64,000 nt of DNA from Prochlorococcus marinus str. MIT 9301. GTDB taxonomy: Bacteria > Cyanobacteriota > Cyanobacteriia > PCC-6307 > Cyanobiaceae. The notes beneath the pieces were generated by a model. It was given only the letters and a program-made list of their open reading frames with translations. It was not told the DNA's origin and did not search any database. The position numbers and the translations under genes are program-made. The DNA lies in the NCBI RefSeq assembly GCF_000015965.1, contig NC_009091.1:558001-622000 (forward strand), read 5' to 3'. This document shows, one piece after another, positions 21,772-30,324 of the stretch (position 1 is the first letter of the stretch; every line of letters starts with the position of its first letter).

Positions 21772-22071
21772 ATGGAAAATTACTGGACTTCTAATAAAAA
21801 CATAAAAGGATTAAGACATTTTGTTTTAGTAAATGAGACTAAAGAAAAAGGAAATATTAGTTTTTTAATGGTTTCTGTCCTTGATTCTGAAATTAACTTA
21901 AAAACTACTTATGAAGAATTAATAAATAGTGGAAATTGGCACAAGGGTTGGATCAATCTTTCAAAGCATCAATCGATTACAGAAGAATACGTTAACTATA
22001 AATCCATCAATAAAGGAAAGGGTATCGATGAGATATTCATTAATGAAGATTCTTTATTTAATATTTCATGA
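21772..22071 (+). CDS. Small Trp-rich protein resembling the TIGR02450 family
   Basis: This 99-residue protein has the spacing of the small tryptophan-rich family TIGR02450: YWTS near the N-terminus, a RHF segment about ten residues later, and ELINSGNWHKGWINL near residues 45-60. The C-terminal 35 residues are not part of that pattern. The family has no assigned function. It follows the membrane-anchored small gene by two bases, behind hisS. Family assignment is by eye and moderate. Confidence 0.6.
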   Translation: MENYWTSNKNIKGLRHFVLVNETKEKGNISFLMVSVLDSEINLKTTYEELINSGNWHKGWINLSKHQSITEEYVNYKSINKGKGIDEIFINEDSLFNIS

Positions 22072-22207
22072 TTTGATATAAATCTTTCAAATCTCTTTTC
22101 TTTGTAAATACTAGGTTTTTTGTGACTTAATAATTATTTAAAAGTTTTACCCCTTTCAAAAAAATAAAATTAACGTTATCAAGGATTAATAATATTTACT
22201 TAATTCA

Positions 22208-22441
22208 ATGTTAGGGGATATGTGGAGCTCATCTGAGTTGACCTCGGAAAAACTAGGAATAACTGAAATTAAACTTTCTTTTTTACGGGAAAATGGAATA
22301 CTCAAGCCTGGGATTCATTGGAAAAGCTCTCCACTCGGTCAGAAAAAACCTTGGAAACCGAAAGCGCTTTACAATATAAAAAAGTGCAGAGAAATAATTA
22401 ATAAACTTTATTCTGAAGAAAACCATAATATTGCAGCCTAA
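22208..22441 (+). CDS. Small protein, possible helix-turn-helix, unknown function
   Basis: This 77-residue protein is not recognised with certainty. The segment SEKLGITEIKLSFLRENGIL (about residues 13-32) resembles the start of an excisionase or MerR-like winged helix. A basic Trp/Lys/Pro stretch (KSSPLGQKKPWKPKALY) and a final helix follow. This suggests nucleic acid binding, but no family can be named. It stands alone, with 136 bases of AT-rich DNA upstream. Confidence 0.55.
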   Translation: MLGDMWSSSELTSEKLGITEIKLSFLRENGILKPGIHWKSSPLGQKKPWKPKALYNIKKCREIINKLYSEENHNIAA

Positions 22442-22488
22442 AAATGATATATATTCCTGATTAATTTTTGGGAAAATATATAAGATAT

Positions 22489-22665
22489 TTATTCGATTAG
22501 ATTCTCATCCTTGCAATCAATAAGAGTATTTTGCAAAGTTGGATATAAGTTAATCATATCTATATATTGTTTCGATTTTCTGTAAGATTTTGCAGCCTTT
22601 TTGTAATGAACTTCAGATTTCATTTCTAGTGAAAATTTTCTAGAAGACTCTTGAGAAGTAGTCAT
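22489..22665 (-). CDS. Small 58-residue protein, unknown function
   Basis: A short frame on the minus strand encodes 58 residues beginning MTTSQESSRKFSLEMKSEVH and ending KDENLIE. It lies between the 77-residue gene and the pcbA leader. The composition is polar and charged, with a likely helix around HYKKAAKSYRKSKQYIDM, and it does not look random. No family is recognised. Support is limited to an ATG start, a clean frame and a position in an otherwise gene-free stretch. Confidence 0.45.
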   Translation of the reverse strand: MTTSQESSRKFSLEMKSEVHYKKAAKSYRKSKQYIDMINLYPTLQNTLIDCKDENLIE

Positions 22666-22996
22666 AATATTAGATGTCTTATTCCTTATTTAATAATTTT
22701 TTGAAAATGAGGCAATAACCACCACGGTGTAATGAAACAAAACATCGTTGTAATGTCAGCAAAATGAAATTTATTCAACTTATTTGAATTTAAAAATACT
22801 GGTTTATTTGATAGAACTTATATCTCTGAGAATAATTTTTCTTCATTAAATCTACCTTCTTTACTCTTGTCTTGCCCTTCGAATTATTTTTCTTTAGTAA
22901 TAGTTAGGATTACTAACCTTTACAATTTTGTTATGAATTCAACTGTTTGGTGAAATATAAAGTATTCTCAAGACGTTTAAGCTAATCAATTCCTAA
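22666..22996 (+). promoter_or_regulatory. Upstream region and probable long leader of pcbA
   Basis: About 330 bases precede pcbA without a gene on the plus strand. The stretch contains a hairpin-forming inverted repeat GTTAGGATTACTAAC at 22903-22917, two GTAATG words near 22730-22755 and several AT-rich blocks that could be -10 elements. Long 5' leaders are common on strongly expressed photosynthesis genes, but the transcription start cannot be placed from sequence alone. Confidence 0.4.
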
Positions 22997-24055
22997 ATGC
23001 AAACCTATGGAAATCCAGATACTACCTATGGATGGTGGGCTGGTAATTCAGGTGTAGCAAATCGCTCAGGAAAATTCATTGCTGCTCATGTAGCTCATGC
23101 AGGATTAATTGTTTTCTGGGCGGGTGCATTCACCCTTTTTGAACTTTCACGATTTGACCCAAGCGTCCCAATGGGTCATCAACCTCTAATCGTTCTTCCT
23201 CACCTAGCAACTCTTGGAATAGGGTTTGATGCTAATGGTGTTGCGATGGGAGATACTAAACCTGTTCTAGCGATAGCAATAGTTCACTTAGTTTCTTCTA
23301 TGGTTTTAGCAGCCGGAGGACTTTTACACTCTTTACTTCTTCCTGGAAATCTAGAAGATTCTGATGTAGCAAGAGCTAGAAAATTCAATATTGAATGGGA
23401 TAATCCAGACAAATTGACATTTATTCTTGGTCACCATTTAATTATTCTTGGTTTCGCAGTTATCGCTTTTGTTGAATGGGCAAGGGTTCATGGAATTTAT
23501 GATCCAGCTATTGGTTCTGTTAGACAAGTTGAGTATGAATTAAATTTGGCCAAAATTTGGAATCACCAAACAGACTTTTTGACTATTGATAGCCTTGAAG
23601 AAGTAATGGGAGGCCATGCTTTCCTTGCTTTCGTTGAAATCACAGGTGGTGCTTGGCATATTGCTACTAAGCAAGTTGGTGAATATACCAAATTTAAAGG
23701 TAAAGGACTTCTCTCAGCAGAAGCTGTTCTATCATGGTCACTAGCTGGAATCGGCTGGATGGCTATTATTGCAGCCTTCTGGAGTGCAGCTAACACAACA
23801 GTTTATCCAACTGAATTCTTTGGTGAACCACTTGAATTGAAGTTTAGTATTTCTCCTTATTGGGTAGATACTGTTGATCTTCCTGATGGTGAGTACACTT
23901 CAAGGGCATGGTTAGCTAATGTTCATTACTATTTTGGATTCTTCTTTATTCAAGGTCATCTATGGCATGCTTTAAGAGCACTAGGCTTTGATTTCAAGAG
24001 AGTTACAAATGCTATCAGTAATATTGATAGTGCAACAGTTACTCTTAAAGATTAA
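22997..24055 (+). CDS. pcbA: Divinyl chlorophyll a/b-binding antenna protein Pcb
   Basis: Pcb proteins form the membrane light-harvesting antenna of Prochlorococcus in place of phycobilisomes. The 352-residue protein starts [20 protein letters not shown] and has six hydrophobic helices, as in the CP43/IsiA family. Histidines that could bind chlorophyll lie in [27 protein letters not shown] and near the end in [18 protein letters not shown]. Length matches the single Pcb of high-light strains. Codon use here includes more GC-ending codons than neighbouring genes, as expected for high expression. A strong terminator follows. Confidence 0.95.
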   Translation: MQTYGNPDTTYGWWAGNSGVANRSGKFIAAHVAHAGLIVFWAGAFTLFELSRFDPSVPMGHQPLIVLPHLATLGIGFDANGVAMGDTKPVLAIAIVHLVSSMVLAAGGLLHSLLLPGNLEDSDVARARKFNIEWDNPDKLTFILGHHLIILGFAVIAFVEWARVHGIYDPAIGSVRQVEYELNLAKIWNHQTDFLTIDSLEEVMGGHAFLAFVEITGGAWHIATKQVGEYTKFKGKGLLSAEAVLSWSLAGIGWMAIIAAFWSAANTTVYPTEFFGEPLELKFSISPYWVDTVDLPDGEYTSRAWLANVHYYFGFFFIQGHLWHALRALGFDFKRVTNAISNIDSATVTLKD

Positions 24056-24079
24056 TTTTCAAATTTTCTTACCAATATC

Positions 24080-24107
24080 AAAAGGCTCCTCTTACCGGAG
24101 CCTTTTT
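24080..24107 (+). terminator. Rho-independent terminator after pcbA
   Basis: A perfect ten-base stem, AAAAGGCTCC pairing with GGAGCCTTTT, encloses a seven-base loop and is followed by further T residues. It begins 24 bases after the pcbA stop and is the clearest intrinsic terminator seen in the window. Confidence 0.93.
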
Positions 24108-24148
24108 TATTTGAAAAATTTTGTTTATTAATTTAGATTTAGAGTTAT

Positions 24149-25537
24149 ATGTTTTTGAAATCATTGAATATTTTTTCGATACAGAATAAAGATATTTTTT
24201 CAAATTCTCTATTGATAAGTTTTTTTGGATTGTTAATTATATTTTTTTTGTTGATTTTTGGAAGGAAATTTAAACTAGCTGTGCAACTAGAAAGATTTGG
24301 ATTGCCGATAGCAGTCATATCAGGAATCTTAGGTATATCTATAGGCCCATTTGGTGCGATACACTTTTTACCAAAAGAAACAATAAATGTTTGGAGTAAT
24401 TTTCCTACTCCTCTTTTATCATTAGTCTTCGCAACTTTAATGATGGGAAGACCTATACCGAATATAAATGGTTTAGTTAAACCTATTTTTAATCAATTTC
24501 TATTAGCTCTTTCACTGGGTTTCGGACAATTTTTTGTCGGTGGCCTTGTTGTTAAATATTTGCTGCCTCCATCTATGGACGCAAATCCTCTAATGGGTTG
24601 TTTAATAGAGGTAGGTTTTGAGGGAGGTCATGGTGCTGCATCAATAATCGGTGAAAGTTTTAATAAACTAGGTTTCCCAAATGGCTTAGATCTTGGTTTG
24701 GCTATGGCAACAATGGGTCTTTTATCCTCTTCAATATTGGGTAGCATATTCATCTTCCTAGGAAGAACTTTAGGTCTTTCAGATACTGAGGAAATTCTTG
24801 AACAAAAAGATACTCTAAAGGAAAAAAATAAGACAGGAATTTTTGCGGATTTAAGAATTTTTATAATAAATCTTGGATTCTCTGGTTTGGCAATTTCTTT
24901 TGGTATTTTGCTACTTAAATTTTTAAGGTATATTTCAAGTTCTTTTGGAGATTTTTCGAAGGAAATTATTTTTTCACTACCAGTATTCCCTTTTATTCTT
25001 ATAGGTTCGCTCCTCATAAGATATATTTTAGAGAAAACCAAAAATACAGAATTTATTTCAAATATTCTGCAAAGGGAGATTGGTATTTTATCCACAGATT
25101 TGTTGATTTTTACAGCTATGGCGAGTTTAGATATCGCAGTTGTTTTTGATAATTGGATACTTATTTTAGTGTTTACTATTTTCGGTTTATTTTGGAATTT
25201 AATCTGCATTGCTTATTTCGCATACTTTATTTTTGATGATTATTGGTTTGAAAAGAGCTTGATAGAGTTTGGGAATTCTACAGGTGTAGTAGCTTCTGGG
25301 TTACTTCTTTTAAGGCTTGCAGATCCTAAAAATATTTCTAAGACTTTACCAATTTTTACGTCAAAACAGCTTTTCGCTCAGTTAATTCTTTCTGGGGGAC
25401 TATTTACAGTTCTTGCACCATTAATGATTTCTAAAATTGGGTTAGATTATTGGACAGAAATTTGTGCCCTAATTACATTCGCAATTCTCTTTATTGCATT
25501 GATTTTTAATAAAGTAGAGATGAAAAAGTTTCAATAA
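24149..25537 (+). CDS. Sodium/glutamate symporter-like carrier (GltS family)
   Basis: This 462-residue membrane protein has about ten to twelve hydrophobic segments and resembles GltS-type sodium/glutamate symporters. Features include LERFGLPIAVISGILGISIG near residue 50, the glycine-rich FEGGHGAASIIGESF near residue 160, and a second-half counterpart FGNSTGVVASGLLLLRLADP near residue 375, as expected for an inverted-repeat carrier. A cytoplasmic loop around residues 210-230 is charged. The substrate cannot be read from the sequence. It follows the pcbA terminator and so has its own promoter. Confidence 0.8.
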   Translation: MFLKSLNIFSIQNKDIFSNSLLISFFGLLIIFFLLIFGRKFKLAVQLERFGLPIAVISGILGISIGPFGAIHFLPKETINVWSNFPTPLLSLVFATLMMGRPIPNINGLVKPIFNQFLLALSLGFGQFFVGGLVVKYLLPPSMDANPLMGCLIEVGFEGGHGAASIIGESFNKLGFPNGLDLGLAMATMGLLSSSILGSIFIFLGRTLGLSDTEEILEQKDTLKEKNKTGIFADLRIFIINLGFSGLAISFGILLLKFLRYISSSFGDFSKEIIFSLPVFPFILIGSLLIRYILEKTKNTEFISNILQREIGILSTDLLIFTAMASLDIAVVFDNWILILVFTIFGLFWNLICIAYFAYFIFDDYWFEKSLIEFGNSTGVVASGLLLLRLADPKNISKTLPIFTSKQLFAQLILSGGLFTVLAPLMISKIGLDYWTEICALITFAILFIALIFNKVEMKKFQ

Positions 25538-25573
25538 GAACCCTAGAATAGTATTAGCCTAAATTTTATTTTA

Positions 25574-25831
25574 ATGTCATTTACTCCCTACGATATTCCA
25601 CCTCAAGAAAATAAAGGGAAGTGGTTTAGGAGTCATTTACTCGGAAGGGAAATTGAACTAGGAGAATTGTATAGTCTTGGATCAAATGATTTAGATTTGC
25701 TAATGGCGGAGACTGCAGAAATTAGAAGCGATCTTGATTTTAAGGAAAAAAATATTGGAAAATTTAGGACTGCAGGATATTTTTTGGAGTTAGCAAGAAT
25801 AATTGAAAAAAGAAAGTTGTTAGAAAGTTAA
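25574..25831 (+). CDS. Small conserved-looking protein, unknown function
   Basis: This 85-residue soluble protein is not recognised. It starts MSFTPYDIPPQENKGKWFRS and has a likely helical second half (LLMAETAEIRSDLDF and FLELARIIEKRKLLES). It reads like a genuine cyanobacterial small protein rather than a chance frame, with balanced charged residues. It begins 36 bases after the GltS-like gene and overlaps the convergent GST gene by four bases. Confidence 0.6.
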   Translation: MSFTPYDIPPQENKGKWFRSHLLGREIELGELYSLGSNDLDLLMAETAEIRSDLDFKEKNIGKFRTAGYFLELARIIEKRKLLES

Positions 25832-26487
25832 TTAAAAGGAAAATAATTCTTTCTATAATTTGGTTCCCATAATTCGTATTTATACATTAAGGTTTTAAAT
25901 TCTTTATTTTTCTCAAATAAATCTAACCAGTTTTTTATCGAGGGTTCAAAATAATTTATCCTTTTTTGACTTTCACAAGCAATTCTAAATTGTCTTACAA
26001 AAGGCCAAACAGACCAATCAGCGATTGTGGGGCTATCTCCAAAAAAATATTTGTTTTCTGCAAGTAGTTCGTTCCATCTCTTTATAAATTTCATAGCATT
26101 TGTGAAATGAAATTCTTCATCACTATCTTTATATCTAGTTGCATATTTAAATCGATCTAAATGATATTTGAATTCGTTATCGTTTTCATTAATTATTTCA
26201 AAAATATCTTCCTTTTTGTTCTCAGGAAAATAAATTAATTTAATGTTTTCCTTTTTCGACTCTGAGAGAGCCCACAGGATAATTTCAAGACTTTCTTCAA
26301 TAACTTCACTATTTTTTTTTATAAGAATTGGAACCGTTTTTGTCTTTGAATTATTTAAAAAATCTGGAGGTTTATTTTTTAAATCTATTTCTCTAATCTC
26401 TACTTTTATTTCGCAAATTAACAGGGCCCATCTTGCACGAATGGCATATGGACATCTTCGAAATGAATATAAAATATCGTTTTTCAT
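25828..26487 (-). CDS. Glutathione S-transferase family protein
   Basis: This 219-residue protein has a thioredoxin-like N-terminal domain starting with ILYSFRRCPYAIRARWAL, which contains a CPYA motif near residue 13. VPILIKKNSEVIEESLEII is the glutathione gamma-glutamyl-binding region. A helical C-terminal domain follows, with FFGDSPTIADWSVWPFVRQF near residue 150, the N-capping motif of the GST fold. A cysteine in the active site suggests an omega-like or glutaredoxin-like GST. The substrate is unknown. Confidence 0.85.
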   Translation of the reverse strand: MKNDILYSFRRCPYAIRARWALLICEIKVEIREIDLKNKPPDFLNNSKTKTVPILIKKNSEVIEESLEIILWALSESKKENIKLIYFPENKKEDIFEIINENDNEFKYHLDRFKYATRYKDSDEEFHFTNAMKFIKRWNELLAENKYFFGDSPTIADWSVWPFVRQFRIACESQKRINYFEPSIKNWLDLFEKNKEFKTLMYKYELWEPNYRKNYFPFN

Positions 26488-26561
26488 ATTGTAAAAACTT
26501 TTAATTTCCCTAATTCTTTTAGTATTATCTAAGTAGGAACAGTTTTAATTTTACAACGCAA

Positions 26562-27104
26562 ATGTCGGGATATGTTTACCTTATTAGAGTAGGAGATCTT
26601 TATAGGATTGGGAAAACGGATAATCTTGAAAAGAAAATTAAAAAATTAAAGCCAGATGAATTATTAACATCAATTATGACTAAGGAGCCAGAAACTCTTG
26701 AGGCAAGATTACTAAGAAAATATAAGTCGCAAAGAATCCCTGAAACTGGTTATTTAAAGCTTTCGAAAAGACAAATTAGAGAATGTAAAAAGCAATTTGA
26801 ATTAAAGGGTAGCTTGCCTCACACTTTAGATGCTGAAGTTTCCATAACTCTTTTTGCATCTTTTTTATTGTTTTCATTAGGTTTTTTTATTTTTAATTAT
26901 TTAAATTTTGGATTTGTAAGATCTATATCTTATTCTTTCGGAATGGCATCTCTACCAATGGTTATATTATTTGTTACAGGTAGTTTTGGGGGATACTTTT
27001 CTGAAGATTTATCTCTTTTTTCATTATTAACTAATCGAATAAAAGGTTTATTTATTGCAATTGCAATGCTTTCAATGGCTTACTTAATTTTTAATTTAGG
27101 TTAA
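26562..27104 (+). CDS. GIY-YIG/T5orf172-like domain fused to a membrane domain
   Basis: Residues 1-80 of this 180-residue protein resemble a compact GIY-YIG-type domain: SGYVYLIRVGDLYRIGKTDN carries the paired motif, followed by an LEARLLRKY helix. Residues about 88-180 contain three or so hydrophobic segments (ITLFASFLLFSLGFFIFNYL, SLPMVILFVTGSFGGYF, GLFIAIAMLSMAYLIF). A nuclease fold tied to a membrane is unusual. Whether it is catalytic is unclear. It overlaps the convergent SDR gene by four bases. Confidence 0.65.
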   Translation: MSGYVYLIRVGDLYRIGKTDNLEKKIKKLKPDELLTSIMTKEPETLEARLLRKYKSQRIPETGYLKLSKRQIRECKKQFELKGSLPHTLDAEVSITLFASFLLFSLGFFIFNYLNFGFVRSISYSFGMASLPMVILFVTGSFGGYFSEDLSLFSLLTNRIKGLFIAIAMLSMAYLIFNLG

Positions 27105-27808
27105 ATTTCATAGTTACAATTTAAGGCGATTTCAAATGGAACTGATTGGGTAGGTAACTTAAGAATAGTTGAGCATATTTCAGCAATATCCTCAGGTTGT
27201 GTCATGCTTGATTTGTCTAAGGAAGAAATATTTTGGGCCATTTTTGTATTAACCCAGCTTGGGCAAATTGCGGAAATCCTTATATTTTCATCCCAACCTT
27301 TATTTTTCATCGTTTGGCATAATCCCATCAAAGCAAACTTTGAAGAAGAATAAGCGGCTAAATCACCTTTGGATCTTTTCCCACTCATTGATACTAAAAC
27401 AATAATTCTTCCTCTTCTAGAGGTACATAAATGATCCCAAGAAAGCTTACATAAATGCCAAATTGCCAAAAAATTGATATTTAATGTATTTAAAATATCT
27501 TCTTCATCACCATCTTTGTATAAGAAAGGAACTTTCGATAATACTCCAGAGCAATTTATTACTGAATCAAATCCTCCAAATTTATCTACGGTATTCTTTA
27601 TCCAATTTTCGGCTGTAATTTTTTTTAAAGCATCATAGTGGTTGATTAGAATTTTCCCTTCTGGCCATTTTTTTGGATCAATAGCGCTTCCTTTTAATGA
27701 TTCTAAATCTCTTATGCCAAGACTAATTCTATTGCCTTCTTTTAATTCTTTATGTGCAATATTTAGTCCAATACCTCTACTGGCTCCACTTATTAATATG
27801 GTTCTCAT
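27101..27808 (-). CDS. Short-chain dehydrogenase/reductase (SDR)
   Basis: This 235-residue protein is a classical SDR. The NAD(P)-binding loop is ISGASRGIGLNIAH at the N-terminus, the structural NCSG replaces NNAG near residue 87, and the catalytic Y-x3-K is in AAYSSSKFALMG near residue 155, preceded by a serine in VLVSMSG. The substrate is unknown. It lies five bases downstream of the lycopene cyclase gene in the same direction, so the two may be cotranscribed. Confidence 0.88.
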   Translation of the reverse strand: MRTILISGASRGIGLNIAHKELKEGNRISLGIRDLESLKGSAIDPKKWPEGKILINHYDALKKITAENWIKNTVDKFGGFDSVINCSGVLSKVPFLYKDGDEEDILNTLNINFLAIWHLCKLSWDHLCTSRRGRIIVLVSMSGKRSKGDLAAYSSSKFALMGLCQTMKNKGWDENIRISAICPSWVNTKMAQNISSLDKSSMTQPEDIAEICSTILKLPTQSVPFEIALNCNYEI

Positions 27809-27813
27809 TTTAA

Positions 27814-29097
27814 CTATATGTTTGGAAATATTATCCTAAGTAACATTTTAAATTCTCTTCCATGCATAATCATAAGACCCTTCTTTACACTCCATGGAGC
27901 CTTTATAAACATTACGCACATCGCATACACAATCTCTTTTAAAGAAAGAGTATCAGTTAGAAAACCATACCATTGATTTTTAGGTAGTTGGAAAAAACTT
28001 CCAAAAAATTCTCTCAACAGTTTCTCGTCAAACCTCATGAGTTTTTCTAATCCAAATTGGTAAAGTGATTTCTTCCTAATTAATTCTTTTGACCATAAAG
28101 TTTCCCAACCTTTTCTAGCAATATGATAGGTACTTAGATTTTTGTTTTTAATTGCTTCTGAAACTGCCTTAGCGACAAGTGGAGCTCTTCTTAAAACATT
28201 ACCAATTAAATATCCAGATGCAGGATGAACCATTGAAGCAGCACCACCGTATCCAAGTATTTGTTGTTTGAAATCTGGGATTGGCATATTCATAGGAAGA
28301 AATAAGCCAAGCTCTTCGTGTTGCATGCTTGTGATTGATATATTTCGATAAGAAAGCCTCTTCTCTAGTCTCTCTTTTAAATTTTCCATTGTTAGAGGAT
28401 TTACTAAACCAAGAGATGTCTCTTCTAGAAAATATTTCCCATCCCCCATATCCATGGCATAAAGAAAAGTTGGCGGTTCTTTTTTTTGCTCATCGTTAAG
28501 ATGGTCATTTCTATAGTCCATTAATACAAACTGCCCTTTCTTAAGTGGAGGTTTACTAAAATTACCTACTATCCCATAACAAGTTTGGACAGCTAAGGGA
28601 CCACATGATTTTAATTTTAGAAAAACAGGATCATACCCTGTTGCATCTACTACTAATCTTGCAGAGTAAATTTTGCCATCTTTTGTAGTTACTGTACTTT
28701 TGTATTTTTCAAAATGTATTTTGTTGGCAAAGCCTTGATGCCATTTAATAAAAGACTTATTGCATTCATTAAACCAATAATTGTGGAGTTTCTTCTTATC
28801 AAATAATCCATAATCTAGTGAATGTTCCGTGGCTTTATTTTCGTCGTCCTGCTCTTCTAAAGCGCCATGCCCAAAAAAACTTACAGTATTCTTCCATCTA
28901 TATTCAAGTAAATCCTGAAGCCCGAGTTGATCAACTTCTTTCCCCCAAATGCCATATGTATTTGGCCAAGGCTCATCTGGTCCATTTGGAGAAAGCACTT
29001 CAACATCTAATTTTTCCTTACCTAAAGCTGAGGCAATAGCCATACCTGCAGGCCCTGCACCCAAAACAAGAACATCTGGCATATTTTCTTTTGACAT
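27814..29097 (-). CDS. crtL: Lycopene cyclase (CrtL family)
   Basis: CrtL cyclases close the end rings of lycopene to make alpha- or beta-carotene, needed for the pigments of the antenna and photosystems. The 427-residue protein has the FAD-binding VLVLGAGPAGMAIASALG at the N-terminus, the cyclase motif PWPNTYGIWGKEVDQLGL near residue 43, and YGGAASMVHPASGYLIGNVL near residue 280. Prochlorococcus is known to carry two such enzymes, one beta-type and one producing epsilon rings. I cannot tell from sequence alone which this is, though the neighbourhood after pcbA hints at the epsilon-type copy. Confidence 0.88.
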   Translation of the reverse strand: MSKENMPDVLVLGAGPAGMAIASALGKEKLDVEVLSPNGPDEPWPNTYGIWGKEVDQLGLQDLLEYRWKNTVSFFGHGALEEQDDENKATEHSLDYGLFDKKKLHNYWFNECNKSFIKWHQGFANKIHFEKYKSTVTTKDGKIYSARLVVDATGYDPVFLKLKSCGPLAVQTCYGIVGNFSKPPLKKGQFVLMDYRNDHLNDEQKKEPPTFLYAMDMGDGKYFLEETSLGLVNPLTMENLKERLEKRLSYRNISITSMQHEELGLFLPMNMPIPDFKQQILGYGGAASMVHPASGYLIGNVLRRAPLVAKAVSEAIKNKNLSTYHIARKGWETLWSKELIRKKSLYQFGLEKLMRFDEKLLREFFGSFFQLPKNQWYGFLTDTLSLKEIVYAMCVMFIKAPWSVKKGLMIMHGREFKMLLRIIFPNI

Positions 29098-29322
29098 TAA
29101 ATATAAATCTTATGATTAAAGAAATTTATGGAACAAATTATTACCTCTGCGCCTAGAATTATATTTTTCATCCAATACTTGTAATGAGAGTAGATTAATA
29201 ATAATCAAATTACTCAAATACTAGTGACTAAGTTTTCAGTGTTTTAACAATAATTTATAAGATTACAAAATAAAAAAAAACTTTATTTATTTTTTTATCA
29301 TAAAAAAAATATAGGAATTTAA

Positions 29323-30324
29323 ATGATTAAAAATAAAAATATTTTAATTACTGGAGGTAATTCAGGAATAGGGCTTTTTGCCATTATTAATTTACTGAAG
29401 ACGAAAAATATTTTATATGTTGTAATAAAAAACGAATTTAGAAAGAATGAATTTCTCAAAAAAATCGAGAAATATTTTGATAAAAATTACCTTAGTAAAT
29501 TTTTAAATATTATTGAAAATTGTGATCTTTCAGATCTAGATAATATTAAAAAAATTAAAGATTACTTTATTAGTAAAAAGATTTTTATAGATATTCTTGT
29601 TTTAAATGCAGGATTGCAATATACAGGCTCTTTTTACCCTAAAGTATCAAAACAAGGCATAGAACTAACTTTTGCGGTAAATCATCTTGCACATTTTTAC
29701 TTGGTAAATGTCCTAAAAGATTTTATTAGAGATATAGAAGAATCTAGAATCATTATTACATCATCAGATGTACACGACCCCAAAAGTTCAGGTGGCAATA
29801 TAGGAAAGAAAGCGGGACTTAATAACCTAGTTAATTTAAGAAAAAAAGTAACTGGGCAATTTTTAAATTTTAACGCTGATGAAGCTTATAAAAATAGTAA
29901 GTTATGTAATATTTTGTTTGCTAAAGAACTCGAAAAAAAATTAAAAATTTCCTCTAGTAAAATTTCTGTAATTACTTGGGCTCCTGGTCTAGTAATACCA
30001 AATGATGATCTCGGTTTTTTTAGATATAGTAAGCGCTTTAATCTCTTTGGGTATTTAATTTTTTCTAAAGCTGCAAAAAATATTTTAGGAATTTCTGAAA
30101 GTATAGAAAATGCTGGTAAGATACTTTCTGAAATTGTTCTTGATTCAAATTTAAATAATATTGGTTACGTTCATTTAAGTAATAAACTTATATCTTTTAA
30201 GAAACATAAATTAGTTGAAAGTAAGGTTAGTGATGAGGCAAATAATTCTGAGTTAGCTTCAAAACTCTGGATTTTAAGTGAAGAGATTTGTAGATCATTT
30301 GGCTTTGTTACTTTCAATATTTAA
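29323..30324 (+). CDS. SDR-family protein resembling protochlorophyllide reductase
   Basis: This 333-residue SDR has TGGNSGIGLFAI (cofactor loop), LVLNAGLQYTG (NAG motif, about residue 97), ITSSDVHDP and the catalytic-type YKNSKLCNILFAKEL (Y-x3-K). The overall length, the TFAVNHLAHFYLV segment and the C-terminal helix recall light-dependent protochlorophyllide reductase (POR) and its plant paralogues. It is lysine- and asparagine-rich with very AT-rich codons, more so than its neighbours, and is probably a divergent paralogue rather than POR itself. The 225 bases upstream hold no gene. It overlaps the convergent MscS gene by 30 bases. Confidence 0.78.
   Translation: MIKNKNILITGGNSGIGLFAIINLLKTKNILYVVIKNEFRKNEFLKKIEKYFDKNYLSKFLNIIENCDLSDLDNIKKIKDYFISKKIFIDILVLNAGLQYTGSFYPKVSKQGIELTFAVNHLAHFYLVNVLKDFIRDIEESRIIITSSDVHDPKSSGGNIGKKAGLNNLVNLRKKVTGQFLNFNADEAYKNSKLCNILFAKELEKKLKISSSKISVITWAPGLVIPNDDLGFFRYSKRFNLFGYLIFSKAAKNILGISESIENAGKILSEIVLDSNLNNIGYVHLSNKLISFKKHKLVESKVSDEANNSELASKLWILSEEICRSFGFVTFNI

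Noticed and set aside
24628-25209. Long open frame (193 codons) on the minus strand
   Set aside because: It lies wholly opposite the GltS-like carrier gene, has no recognisable family and is rich in Ile, Lys and Ser, as expected for an antisense frame.
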